This document shows, piece after piece, positions 53,027 through 62,800 of a DNA stretch of 64,000 nt. Below the pieces are notes generated by a model that saw only the letters and a program-made list of their open reading frames with translations, ran no database searches and had not been told where the DNA came from. Source of the stretch: Mucilaginibacter sp. OK268 (GTDB lineage Bacteria > Bacteroidota > Bacteroidia > Sphingobacteriales > Sphingobacteriaceae). The translations under genes and the position numbers were made by a program. Location: assembly GCF_900103125.1 (NCBI RefSeq), contig NZ_FNJV01000005.1, positions 310,001 to 374,000 on the forward strand, written 5' to 3'. Numbering within the stretch: position 1 is the stretch's first letter; each line of letters starts with the position of its first letter.

Positions 53027-53551
53027 TTACCCTACGGAAATACTTGCACTTGCACTGGCTCCACCAAATAGATCGGCCACGGCACCTACTGCTGCACCAA
53101 CTGCTGCTGATAGATTTAGCGTTTTATAATACTCATAACGAAGGGTCATTGATTCAATAACTATAGAGTTTGTTTCCGCGTTAAATGACGAAAGACTGTA
53201 TTTGATCGGTATAGCATTAGCTATGTACCATGACGATACCGGTAAATGATCTGCGTTTAAAAGCGATATCAACATATTGGTAGGCTGATAATTGAAATTC
53301 TCGATTGAATCAAGACACCATGCGGTTACCCCTGATACCAGTGTCATTCCCCGTTTTAAAACGAGGTCGGAATACGTGTTACGCCCGGGCAATCGGTGAA
53401 CAAAACGGTTCTCGCCACCCTCCTTATAAGTATCCAGACCCACATCAACAGTTAGGCCTGTAACATCCTGAAAGCGGAAATCATTGGGCACCTGCGGAAA
53501 TATTTCAAATACTACCAGGAAATGGAAGCCGGTAAAAGGATAATCAAACAT
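53027..53551 (-). CDS. Contractile injection system tube protein 2 (Afp5-like)
   Basis: Protein of 174 aa of the gp19/Hcp-like tail-tube family: F-H-F-L-V-V-F-E near the start, F-Q-D-V-T-G-L-T-V-D at about 26-35, and L-V-L-K-R-G-M-T-L-V in the middle. It has an Ala/Gly-rich C-terminal tail (A-A-V-G-A-A-V-G-A). In Afp the second tube protein sits at the tube base, adjoining the hub. It is longer than the main tube protein and differs most at the C-terminus. It lies 2 bases downstream of the main tube gene. Confidence 0.87.
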   Translation of the reverse strand: MFDYPFTGFHFLVVFEIFPQVPNDFRFQDVTGLTVDVGLDTYKEGGENRFVHRLPGRNTYSDLVLKRGMTLVSGVTAWCLDSIENFNYQPTNMLISLLNADHLPVSSWYIANAIPIKYSLSSFNAETNSIVIESMTLRYEYYKTLNLSAAVGAAVGAVADLFGGASASASISVG

Positions 53552-53553
53552 GG

Positions 53554-53985
53554 TTATTCGTTTTGCATGGTTAAGCCTTCGTGTGCCAGTTCAAGTGTTT
53601 CGATAGCAACCTCATTACCATCGGCCTTTAAGTCGGTAGAGGTAACCTTGGTTGGCCATGCATTTTTAACTTTCCATACCACTACAGGTGCTAATGTTTC
53701 GTCAAGCAGACTGATGGTGATGTCGCGGCGCTCAACTGTATTCATGTTGATAGAGTTGTGCCAGTTATAAAACTCATTGTCTGATTTAAACACACCACGT
53801 TTAAGGGTGATGTTACTGAACTTACGCTGTCCTGGCATCTTTATTTTGTGATACTCAGGACTTGCGCCGTCGCGGTATTCAATTACATCATTTGTTATAT
53901 CAAGTCCGCTTACGTCAGTGAAGCCGATGCGTGTACCGCCCCAGTCAACACTAAAATGGAATTTCGGAAGTGGGTAATTAGCCAT
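53554..53985 (-). CDS. Contractile injection system main tube protein (Afp1-like)
   Basis: Protein of 143 aa with the gp19-like tube fold: P-K-F-H-F-S-V-D-W-G, then F-T-D-V-S-G-L-D-I at 22-30, K-M-P-G-Q-R-K-F-S-N-I-T-L-K-R-G, and T-L-E-L-A-H-E-G-L near the end. It would stack in rings to form the inner tube that holds and delivers cargo. A 51-base gap, larger than most in the locus, separates it from the sheath gene. Confidence 0.9.
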   Translation of the reverse strand: MANYPLPKFHFSVDWGGTRIGFTDVSGLDITNDVIEYRDGASPEYHKIKMPGQRKFSNITLKRGVFKSDNEFYNWHNSINMNTVERRDITISLLDETLAPVVVWKVKNAWPTKVTSTDLKADGNEVAIETLELAHEGLTMQNE

Positions 53986-54036
53986 AATATTTAAGTTTTA
54001 GATTGATTGATAATTAATTTTTAATAAACTCTACTG

Positions 54037-56055
54037 TTAAGCTTGTTGCTGGATCTGTGAGAAACGCAAGATGATGAACTCAGCTGGACGTACCGGAGCC
54101 ATACCAATTTCAATGATCATTTTTCCATTAAGGATATCATCAAAAGTCATGGTTTGACCCAGGCCTACTTTTACATAAAATGCTTGTTCGGGTTTAGGTC
54201 CTGCCAAAGCGCCCAGACGCCACAGATTAGTTAGATAGTTTTCGATCATAGCGCGTACACGTACCCAGGTGTTGCCATCATTGGGTTCAAATACAAATTG
54301 CATGGCTGCTTTTTTAACTGATTCTTCAACCATGATATAAAAGCGGCGTACAGATATGTATCTGAAATCATTACTGTTACCATCCAGCGTACGAGCTCCC
54401 CAAACCAGGATACCTTTGCCTGTAAAAGCACGCACCGCGTTAACTGATTTGCCGGAATCTGTATCAATGTTCAGATCTTCCTGAGTATTATCATCGATAT
54501 TCACCAATGGTTCTACTATAGTATTGACACTTACATTGGCCGGAGCTTTCCAAACGCCTCTTGTACCATCAACTGATGCATAAATACCGGCCAGGGCTCC
54601 GCTTGGAGGTACTACAATGCCTTGATTTTTAATGGCTACAGTAATGTTGTTGTATATTGAACTGGAATCATTCAATTGAATTTCCAGGTTTTGTAAACGC
54701 AGGTTCACCTCATTGATGAACGCCATCACAGAATTCACAACTGCTGAATACAGGTTGTTAACCCTTGACCTGATGTATTTTACCGCAGCAGCGGCGTCGA
54801 CAGGTGCAGGTGTGCCGTATATGGTTGGATCTGCTACTACGGTTGCGGCATTTGGAAATAACGGTGTCGTTGAGAAATTAGCCGGGATAGCTGCACCAAC
54901 AGCGCCACCAGGAAAACTTTCATCCAAAAGAAGGAGTTCACGGATCAGCTGATCCATCGGTGAAATATCAGCTGCGTTGGCTCCTGCCCGTGTATAGGTG
55001 GTGTGAATATCCTTGGTTGTACGGCCACCGTAAATATGACTTGGATCGGCATCGGTTAATGTGCTGTTTAAAGCCACAAAACCTAATATGATATCCTTAA
55101 TATAAGATAGTCGTAAAATCATTTCTGGCTTGTCGCTGGTTGCAGATATTACGCCATAAGCATCAGTTATTGCCCCGGTGTATGGAGCCACATTGAAAGG
55201 AGCGCCAAAAGCCGGTGTATTAACAAAAGTGTTGATATGCGTATTCAGATCAGTTACGGCCCTGTCAATTTGTGTAACAAAAACATTATTAGTTATCACA
55301 TTTTTTGTAGGCACATTGGTACCGGCAGGTTTTTGCAGCTGAATATTTCGGTAAGAAAAAGAGTATGACAAACTTGAACGCAGCCACGGATAATAAGCGG
55401 CACCATAATTCAGGTTGGCCGAACCTATTCCATTTCTGAAAACGGTTATAACATCTGAGTTATCGTAAGATCTTTCCTGGTCGCCATTCAGTACATCCAG
55501 TATCGTAAACCTGTCCTGAAGATCGGCACATGTTTTTAACGATGTTGTGGCCAGGTTATTAAAGTCACTGGCGCCAAATAAAATGGCATCAGGAATAACT
55601 ATCAGCGTTGGTTCATCCTCTTTACGTAAAACTTCAAAAGCTCTGATCTTACCAGCGTCAATAAAGTCGGTGATCAGAACAGAACCATCATTTTTGTATT
55701 TACCTACAGAAATGATGTAGCAGTTAACACCGCCATTACTGTAAAACATTCTTACAGCATTATACAACTGGTATCTTGGCGATATATTTACCGTATCTAC
55801 GCTATTGTCTGGCTTAAGTGCCACATTAGCGGTGAGATTCGGAAAATCGGCTCCAAAATACTGTACGTACTGAACAAGCGAAGAAATGCGTACAGCCTGG
55901 TTAACCACACTTTTCCCATTTCTTGTTGCATCTTGCGAGTATCCGATAAATACCGGAACCGCGGTGGCCACCTGAGCGATCGATGGCGGAAAGGATGGAA
56001 TTTCATTCACATAAACCCCTGGAGTTTTAATTGTGCTTTCGTTTATTTGTGACAT
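54037..56055 (-). CDS. Contractile sheath protein (Afp2-4-like)
   Basis: Protein of 672 aa. The N-terminus T-P-G-V-Y-V-N-E-I-P-S-F-P-P-S-I is the classic tail-sheath start. The C-terminus has the conserved core K-G-I-L-V-W-G-A-R-T-L, R-Y-I-S-V-R-R-F-Y-I, F-E-P-N-D and G-K-M-I-I-E-I-G-M-A-P-V-R-P-A-E-F-I. It forms the outer sheath whose contraction drives the tube. Serratia Afp has three sheath genes; here there is only one. The central part (about 230-470) is the variable surface region. Confidence 0.92.
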   Translation of the reverse strand: MSQINESTIKTPGVYVNEIPSFPPSIAQVATAVPVFIGYSQDATRNGKSVVNQAVRISSLVQYVQYFGADFPNLTANVALKPDNSVDTVNISPRYQLYNAVRMFYSNGGVNCYIISVGKYKNDGSVLITDFIDAGKIRAFEVLRKEDEPTLIVIPDAILFGASDFNNLATTSLKTCADLQDRFTILDVLNGDQERSYDNSDVITVFRNGIGSANLNYGAAYYPWLRSSLSYSFSYRNIQLQKPAGTNVPTKNVITNNVFVTQIDRAVTDLNTHINTFVNTPAFGAPFNVAPYTGAITDAYGVISATSDKPEMILRLSYIKDIILGFVALNSTLTDADPSHIYGGRTTKDIHTTYTRAGANAADISPMDQLIRELLLLDESFPGGAVGAAIPANFSTTPLFPNAATVVADPTIYGTPAPVDAAAAVKYIRSRVNNLYSAVVNSVMAFINEVNLRLQNLEIQLNDSSSIYNNITVAIKNQGIVVPPSGALAGIYASVDGTRGVWKAPANVSVNTIVEPLVNIDDNTQEDLNIDTDSGKSVNAVRAFTGKGILVWGARTLDGNSNDFRYISVRRFYIMVEESVKKAAMQFVFEPNDGNTWVRVRAMIENYLTNLWRLGALAGPKPEQAFYVKVGLGQTMTFDDILNGKMIIEIGMAPVRPAEFIILRFSQIQQQA

Positions 56056-56070
56056 ATTTATCGGTTTTTA

Positions 56071-57243
56071 TTAAAAGTTTAAAAAGATCTCTGAACATGG
56101 ATAAGTATCGGTACCCTTTGTAATTGTGACGATCCTTTGAGGATCTGCACAAGCAATTGGAGAATAATCATGATTATTTAAGGTTAATTTTAAATTCAGT
56201 GCCTTATTGCTTAATGGAATTGGCGTAAGTGAAGTAATGATACTTGCGGGATTGGCAAAGTGATATAAATTTGCTGTATCATTAATATTTCCCGACTGCT
56301 TACTTGCCAGAATATATTTCCAGATAGTTGCGCGGTTTAAAAAGCAAATACTGTAACGAGGCGCAGGGTTAATAAGGGCCCCGGTTCCATCAAGCAAATT
56401 ACAGGAAGCAGGTGCCGCATCGTTGAAAATGTCAATCACCGCAAAGGTTTTACTTGCATTAAGTTCATCATTAATGTAGATCCATTGCTGGATCCCATTA
56501 ATTGTCAATGAATATTTGCCTGGCTGTAAAAAACTCAGATCAAGTGTAAATGAGGATGCCGGATTTGCAAAAGCTATCGTTTTTGAAAATACAGATTGGG
56601 TGTAAGCCGTTGCGATGCTATTATAACCCAATACCGATATGTTGACCGAGGGTTGTGCAGAACCTAACTGATATACTGATATAGATGGCATCCATTGTAA
56701 AGCATCTGTTTCAGACATGTACTGATTTTTATCTACTACCATCCAATGGTTGGTATTTGTAAGATTAAAACTGTTTCCTGGTTTGCTGCTACCAATAGCC
56801 CGATATATTGTATCCGTACCATTTGAAGCCAGATCGCCTGGAGCATAAGTACTGGCTGCGTTATAAGTTGCTATTTTGCCCGACAGGAAAGTTTTCCCGT
56901 TACTGACGTTATTATTCCTATTAGTGAAATAATAAATTTTACCGGGTGCAGAGGATGATAAATTAGTATAGTTGAAAAATACAGGATTATTAAGCTGCAT
57001 AAAAAAGGTGAATTGTGCACCTGTTTCAATTGTAGTAAATGGTTTGGGAGGACTTATTTTGCCATTACAGTTTACACCAGCAATCAATTGATTAGCATAC
57101 TGCCGCGTTATTATTTGATGGCCACCTAAAGTTTTTACTGTTTGACTTGTGGCTGTAATATTAAAGTCGGGGCACAATTGGTCTTTATAGTAACTATGCA
57201 ATAGTTCAACCGTGAACAGGTTTCCAAAATTGATATCTATCAT
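56071..57243 (-). CDS. eCIS-associated protein of unknown function with CBM5/12-like motif
   Basis: Protein of 390 aa between the cap/terminator gene (4-base overlap) and the sheath gene (15-base gap). I do not recognise the whole protein. Residues about 126-170 show A-S-T-Y-A-P-G-D-L-A-S, then D-T-I-Y-R-A-I, then N-H-W-M-V-V. This is the Y-x-x-G-D-x-V / Y-x-A / W-x-x-V pattern of chitin-binding CBM5/12 modules. The rest is beta-rich (S-F-T-L-D-L-S-F-L-Q-P-G-K-Y-S-L-T-I-N-G). It may decorate the particle surface or bind a carbohydrate. Confidence 0.6.
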   Translation of the reverse strand: MIDINFGNLFTVELLHSYYKDQLCPDFNITATSQTVKTLGGHQIITRQYANQLIAGVNCNGKISPPKPFTTIETGAQFTFFMQLNNPVFFNYTNLSSSAPGKIYYFTNRNNNVSNGKTFLSGKIATYNAASTYAPGDLASNGTDTIYRAIGSSKPGNSFNLTNTNHWMVVDKNQYMSETDALQWMPSISVYQLGSAQPSVNISVLGYNSIATAYTQSVFSKTIAFANPASSFTLDLSFLQPGKYSLTINGIQQWIYINDELNASKTFAVIDIFNDAAPASCNLLDGTGALINPAPRYSICFLNRATIWKYILASKQSGNINDTANLYHFANPASIITSLTPIPLSNKALNLKLTLNNHDYSPIACADPQRIVTITKGTDTYPCSEIFLNF

Positions 57244-57836
57244 AACGTTTGCAGCGTTTTATCGTTAATAATAATTTCATGTAATAAGGGGGCACTTCCC
57301 TGTGCAAATTCTTCGCTTATACTGATCATACGCATTTTATACATTACAGATGGCAGGTATTTTGAACCCAGTATGCCCCATAAATTGTTCATGTCCTGGA
57401 ACGACAGTGTATTGAGATCAAGGATCAGTTTTTCGACCCCTGCAGGTAAATCAGGTGAACTAAGAGGTGTAAATACATTTTGATATTGAAAAAATTGGAT
57501 GATAAAAGAAAGTCGTTTTAACGACTCTGTATAAGATGACAGGTTAACTGCGAACAGGACATAAAGATTAAGGTATATCTTAGGGTTTTTATAGGTCGTT
57601 TCATTTCCCTGCCGAACATAATTCTCAGGTGATTTACTGATCCTGTCCTCTTCAATATTTACCAGGGTTATGAATGCATTCGCAGGGCTGTTGGCCCCGT
57701 TAGACCCGGAAGTATCACTATCATTCCAGGCAATATTGGCTACCTGAATAAAGTGGTTACTGTTGGATGGATCCAACTTTAACCGCAGATAGCTGTCCAG
57801 ATGCGTGTTCAAGAATGTTAAAACCTGATCTATCAT
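57240..57836 (-). CDS. DUF4255 tail terminator/cap protein (Afp16-like)
   Basis: Protein of 198 aa and first gene of the eCIS run. DUF4255 features: I-D-Q-V-L-T-F-L-N-T-H-L-D at the start, A-F-I-T-L-V-N-I-E-E-D-R at about 53-64, and P-K-I-Y-L-N-L-Y-V-L-F-A. In Afp/PVC particles Afp16 caps the distal end and fixes tail length together with the tape measure. Heading the operon is usual in Bacteroidota loci. Its stop overlaps the next gene's ATG by 4 bases. Confidence 0.85.
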   Translation of the reverse strand: MIDQVLTFLNTHLDSYLRLKLDPSNSNHFIQVANIAWNDSDTSGSNGANSPANAFITLVNIEEDRISKSPENYVRQGNETTYKNPKIYLNLYVLFAVNLSSYTESLKRLSFIIQFFQYQNVFTPLSSPDLPAGVEKLILDLNTLSFQDMNNLWGILGSKYLPSVMYKMRMISISEEFAQGSAPLLHEIIINDKTLQTL

Positions 57837-58270
57837 TGTGTTATAAAGTTTATACTGGTTAAAAAATGCTGGTCTATAAAAGGGATGTATAAAATAGCGG
57901 GTTAATAATTTCAGGGAGAATTATTATGATGTAAAAGTATGGGCTTAATTATTAATTAATACGCGTACTTTTACGAAAAATACTTTAAACCCATACGTAT
58001 TTTTACGCAACTTGATTGTGTCGTTATGATAATTGGTTTATTCTGTAATTGAGGAAGTTAACTAATGTTAATAACCAGGAGTTGATATGATTTTGTTTGT
58101 ATTATTTAATATCATATCGGTTATAAATTTCTTCTTCTTTTTGAGTAAAAAAGTTACCTGCATTGAGATAATAGCAGGGAAAAGAATACTTGACTTATAT
58201 AAAAAATGACTGAGAACAAAAAAGGAGGGCTTTATGCCCTCCTTTTTTGTTCTTGCGTAAACAAGTACAA
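57837..58270. promoter_or_regulatory. Regulatory region upstream of the eCIS operon
   Basis: This 434-base, AT-rich gap must hold the promoter for the injection-system genes (minus strand) and also holds the SusD terminator (58213-58253). A clear set of repeats lies at 57931-58008. CGTACTTTTACG at 57964-57975 and CGTATTTTTACG at 57996-58007 are 32 bases apart, three helical turns. GTAAAAGTATGGGCTTAA at 57931-57948 is an inverted relative of TTTAAACCCATAC at 57984-57996. Such spaced copies suggest a dimeric regulator binding cooperatively. No exact -7 box was found. Confidence 0.4.
58213..58253 (-). terminator. Terminator of the SusC/SusD operon
   Basis: A perfect 18-base stem AGAACAAAAAAGGAGGGC (58213-58230) pairs with 58236-58253 across a 5-base loop TTTAT. 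The T-run in the stem gives a U-rich 3' side on both strands, so it can work in either direction. It starts 18 bases beyond the SusD-like stop codon. Confidence 0.88.
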
Positions 58271-59803
58271 TTAATATCCCGGATTTTGATACATTTTCAC
58301 AGGATTTAATTTAGTTTCATTAAATGGTATAGGGTAATACCTGTCTTTAGTTGTAAAATTAGAGAGTAACGCCGAACCAAAATCAGCTTGTTTTTTGCTA
58401 TGGAAGTATGTCACCAATTCATCGATAGTAAAGGTCCTTAATAAATCAAACAACCTGTGATGTTCAAAAGCAAGTTCCACACGCCTTTCGTGTAGTATAG
58501 CCAATTTAAGTGTAGGGTATTTTGAACTATAGCCAGGATCTTGTAAAGATACTTCATAGGTTGGCATACCTGCCCTGGCACGTACCATATCAAGATATTG
58601 GATGGCCACTGTGTTATTTCCAAGGTACATATTCACTTCGGCCAGCATCAGTATCACATCGGCATAACGCATCAGTATCCAGTCGTTACCGCCGTAACCG
58701 GTTTTGCCTATCGCCGGGGTTACATCCCTGAATTTAGTCACAAACCAATCCTTAACGGTAGGATCACTGGCGTATTTAATTGAAAATGCTCCCCTTGGAT
58801 CATTACTCTCATAATCATTCACCAGGTCATGGGTTACGTTGTTGCCTACTCCACTTGATGATTTAAGAGAGTTAATGGTTTCGCCCTTGGCCTGGTTATT
58901 CGCAGCAATACTTGAACTATAAACAGGGTCGTTCTGAATGTTCACTATCTGCCATATCAATTCAGGACAAGTAGACTTTTTGCTTACATCAAATACATCG
59001 GTATAAGGAATATCTTTCAGATTAGCGAAAGTTTTAAAATTGTATGCAGCTGTTAGTGTTGCCAGGGCATTATTTAAATTGGCTGTTTTATTGGCAGGGT
59101 CCTGCGTAGTAGCCATAGTTAAATATACCTGCCCCAATAAAGTATTTACCGCTGCCAATGATATCCGACCGATAGTGCCAGTAGCCTGTGTATTTGGCAA
59201 GGGGCTGCTTAAGGCATCTTTTAAGTCGGCTACTATTTGCGTATATACTGTCGCCTGTGGTGTACGGAATGTATTTGCTGCAACCTCTTCTTTAGTAATT
59301 AGTTGTTTAGTAACCAATGGTATATCTCCCCATTTTCGTACGAGATTAAAGTAGATATAGGCGCGTATAAATTCAGCCTCGGCTTTGTACCGCTGTTTGG
59401 TTTCCGGTTTCGCAAAAGTGACTTTATCTATATTAGATAAGAGTATGTTGCAATTTGAAATAATATTATACATTGCCAACCAATGCGTGTACAAGTAACT
59501 ATTGGTAGGGGTTAATGAGAAATTATTGAACCCGAAAGGCTCACCGGCATTTGATTGGTTATCGTTGGTACCGGTGTCATCAGAACGTTGGTCTGTCCAA
59601 AGGTCACTTCCCTCACCTACCGTGTTACCGATTCTTAACAGTGCATAGCATCCGTTTACAGCCAATAATACGTCATTTTCTGTTTTAAAAGAGTTAACTA
59701 TTGTATTCGCATCGGGGTTGGTTTGCTGCACGAAATCTTTTTTGCATGAGCCAAGGGCAAATACAGCCAAAAGGCATAACAGCTTAAAATTTATATTCTT
59801 CAT
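58271..59803 (-). CDS. SusD/RagB family nutrient-binding lipoprotein
   Basis: Protein of 510 aa with a lipoprotein signal (hydrophobic residues 8-18, then G-S-C with Cys 20, then K-K-D). SusD features: L-A-V-N-G-C-Y near the start, Y-K-A-E-A-E-F-I-R-A-Y-I-Y-F-N-L-V (TPR helix), W-I-L-M-R-Y-A-D-V-I-L-M-L-A-E and H-E-R-R-V-E-L-A-F-E-H-H-R-L-F-D-L-L-R at the C-terminal end. It sits as a lid on the SusC barrel at the cell surface and binds glycan or peptide. No sigma/anti-sigma pair or glycoside hydrolase is in the window, so the substrate is unknown. Confidence 0.92.
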   Translation of the reverse strand: MKNINFKLLCLLAVFALGSCKKDFVQQTNPDANTIVNSFKTENDVLLAVNGCYALLRIGNTVGEGSDLWTDQRSDDTGTNDNQSNAGEPFGFNNFSLTPTNSYLYTHWLAMYNIISNCNILLSNIDKVTFAKPETKQRYKAEAEFIRAYIYFNLVRKWGDIPLVTKQLITKEEVAANTFRTPQATVYTQIVADLKDALSSPLPNTQATGTIGRISLAAVNTLLGQVYLTMATTQDPANKTANLNNALATLTAAYNFKTFANLKDIPYTDVFDVSKKSTCPELIWQIVNIQNDPVYSSSIAANNQAKGETINSLKSSSGVGNNVTHDLVNDYESNDPRGAFSIKYASDPTVKDWFVTKFRDVTPAIGKTGYGGNDWILMRYADVILMLAEVNMYLGNNTVAIQYLDMVRARAGMPTYEVSLQDPGYSSKYPTLKLAILHERRVELAFEHHRLFDLLRTFTIDELVTYFHSKKQADFGSALLSNFTTKDRYYPIPFNETKLNPVKMYQNPGY

Positions 59804-59823
59804 TTGCTTAAGAATTATTGTAA

Positions 59824-62800
59824 TTAAAAAGTGGCTTTAATGCCAAGATTATATGAACGCACCAAAGGATAAACACCATAATCAATACCCGGTGAAAGGT
59901 TGGCACCCTGCGAACCGCTATAGCTATAATTGTAGTTAACCTCGGGGTTATAGCCTTTGTACTTGGTAATGGTAAAGCCGTTATTAACAGCACCATATAT
60001 TTTAAGGCCGCTTAATCCCAAATTACGCGTTATGTAATCGGATTTAATGGTATAACCAATTGTTGTGTTGGTATTTCTCAGGAAAGAGCCACTCTGTAAA
60101 TAAAAGGTTGACAACCTGGTGCTATTACTTTGAGTGCTACCGCGTGATGCACGGTAAACAGAACCATCGCCGGGATCTGCGGCATTACGATAGCGGTTTG
60201 CAACGTCTTCATACTGGTTACCTGAACCTTCCATATTGTACAGGTAATAATCCTGCCCATCAAGTACCTGGTTGCCGTATGAGCCGGCAAATGCCGAACT
60301 GAAAAAGAAACCTTTATATGTTGCATTGATCGCAAAACCATAAGTGAACTTTGGATATGGACTACCAATAATACCAGCATCCTTGCTATTCACTACGCCA
60401 TCGCCGTTAACATCTTTAAAATAAAGATCGCCTGCTTGTAATGGCGTGGTTGAAAATGTAGAAATAGGCGGACCTTTAATTTTATAACCTGCGGGATAGG
60501 ATTGCGTTGCCGGATTATAGTTGGCTTTATCAGCGGCGATATTAGCAAGATCTGCCTGCGTAACCATACCACCCACTTTATAACCATAAAACATACCTAT
60601 AGGCTGTCCAGATTGTGTAATGCTGGTCAGATAAGAACGTTCAGCACCTGCACTAATGATCGTGTTATTACTGCTTAGGCCTGATACTTTGTTACGGTTA
60701 ATAGAAATATTACCGCTTAAGTTTAAGGTGAAATCCTTATTCGCAATTACCTTACCATCTATCTGGAAATCAAACCCTTTATTACCTACTCTTGCACCGT
60801 CTATATTAGTAAGGATAGTTGGACTGCCTGAGATTGCAGATATTGGCGCTTTAAACAACAGATTGTAAGAATGGCTTAAATAGTAATTGGCAATCAGAAA
60901 AAGTCGCCCTTTTAATAAACCAAGATCGGCGCCAAAATTATACTGTGAAGTTGTTTCCCAACCTAAATTAGGGTCTTTGATATTGTCGGCAACAAGTGAT
61001 GGAGATAAAGCCCCAGTACCAAATACAACATTTGATGGCGAGTTATATACACGCTGCAGGTTATAATTACCTACGTTATTGTTACCACTTAATCCCCAGC
61101 TTGCCCGTAATTTAACAGTAGACTGTTCACCGAGCCAGGCATGATAGAACGGTTCGTCGGACAAATTCCAGCCCGCAGATACGGAAGGGAAAGATGCGTA
61201 ACGGTTACTTTCACCAAAACGCGAAGAACCGTCTGTACGGAATGAGGCCGATAAGAAATATTTACTATCGTAATTATAATTTACCCTTGCCAGGTATGAT
61301 AACAGTGTGAAGGTATCATCGCCGGTTGGTTGCACACCTTCAATAGGAGCACTATTGGGTGTTATCAACGTTATTTGATTTGGAGCGGCACCGGTTATAT
61401 TTGGTATATTATCATTCTGAAAGCCCGTACCTTGTACCGTAAGTACATTATTTACTGTTTTTTGAGCAGTATAACCTACCAATCCATCAAAGTGATTTTT
61501 ACCTAATTGTTTTGTATAATTTAGGGTAAACTCGCCTAATTGATCCCGATAATCAATGGTTTGCCTTACTGCTTTTGCGGCCAGAATTGATTGAGACGAG
61601 TAAGGTGGGTTGGCGCCATTACTGATATTAGTTGGTAAATAATAATTATAGTTTTCGGCATAGGTTTGCATGCCTAAATTGGCGTTGAATGTCAAACCCT
61701 CGAAAATGGTATAGTTCGCATGCGCGTTATAAGTTGCACGGTCTCCAACACGGCTTATCTTGATCAGCGTAGCTGTAGCAATTGGATTTTCAATGGACTG
61801 ATAGGCATAAGCTGTTGATTGTGCTGCAGCAACGTTCGTTGCTATGCTACCGTCAGCGTTGTAAGCTGGGAAAAACGGCATATAGATCAATGCACCGAAG
61901 GCCGGACTATGATCCCATCGGCCATCTTGTGTTTCCTGGTTGGTGTTTTGGGTAAAGGATATATTAGCACCAACCAGAAGCCTTTTACCTATTTGCCCAT
62001 CCACATTGGCGCGCAGGTTTATTTTTGTTTGCCCTGTACCCAACATAATACCTGGCTGATCCTGGTACCCTGTGCTGAAATAGTAACGGGTGCCATTGGA
62101 GCTACCGGTGAACGACAGGTTATGGGTTTGTGTTACAGCATTACGATATAACTCATCCTGCCAGTCGGTATTAACCGTTTGATGGATAAGTGACTGGGTC
62201 TGGAAATTATAAAGATATGGTGGAACACTTACCGAACCTGCGTTACCTACATTGGCTATACGTGTGGCGTTGTCGTCTGAATACATAGCATCATTCCATG
62301 TATGACCGGTAGTTATCCATAAATCGTGATATGAGTTATTACGACCATCGATCACTAATTGAGCAAACTGATCGGAATTTAACAGGTTAACTTTTTTGGC
62401 CATTTGACTAATCCCAACCTGAGAGTCATATTCAAACTTACCTTTACTATCGGTTTTTGAACCATGCTTGGTAGTGATCAACACTACACCGCCCGCCGCT
62501 CTCGAACCGTAAATGGCTGCAGATGCCGCATCTTTCAATATACTTACCGATTCAATATCATAAGGGTTAATGAACAGGTCATTACCGGCTGCATAGCCAT
62601 CAATTACATATAGCGGGTCAGAACTGGCATTGATCGAGCCCACGCCACGTACTGCAATTTTGGTAGTTCCATAAGGAGCACCCGTAATTTGCGATACCTG
62701 TACGCCGGCCACTTTACCAACCAGGGCTTGTCCTACGGTCGGAGCGGTTAAATTCAGCTCCTCAGATCTAACGTTAGCAACCGCGCCGGTAAAATCGCTT

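Noticed and set aside
22117..57836. Interpretation as a prophage
   Set aside because: No capsid, portal, terminase, integrase or holin genes; Afp-type AAA ATPase, DUF4255, DUF5908-like and DUF4157 cargo mark an eCIS.
22117..57836. Interpretation as a type VI secretion system
   Set aside because: No TssJ, TssL, TssM, TssK or ClpV; the ATPase is single-module Afp15-like and a tape measure and cap gene are present.
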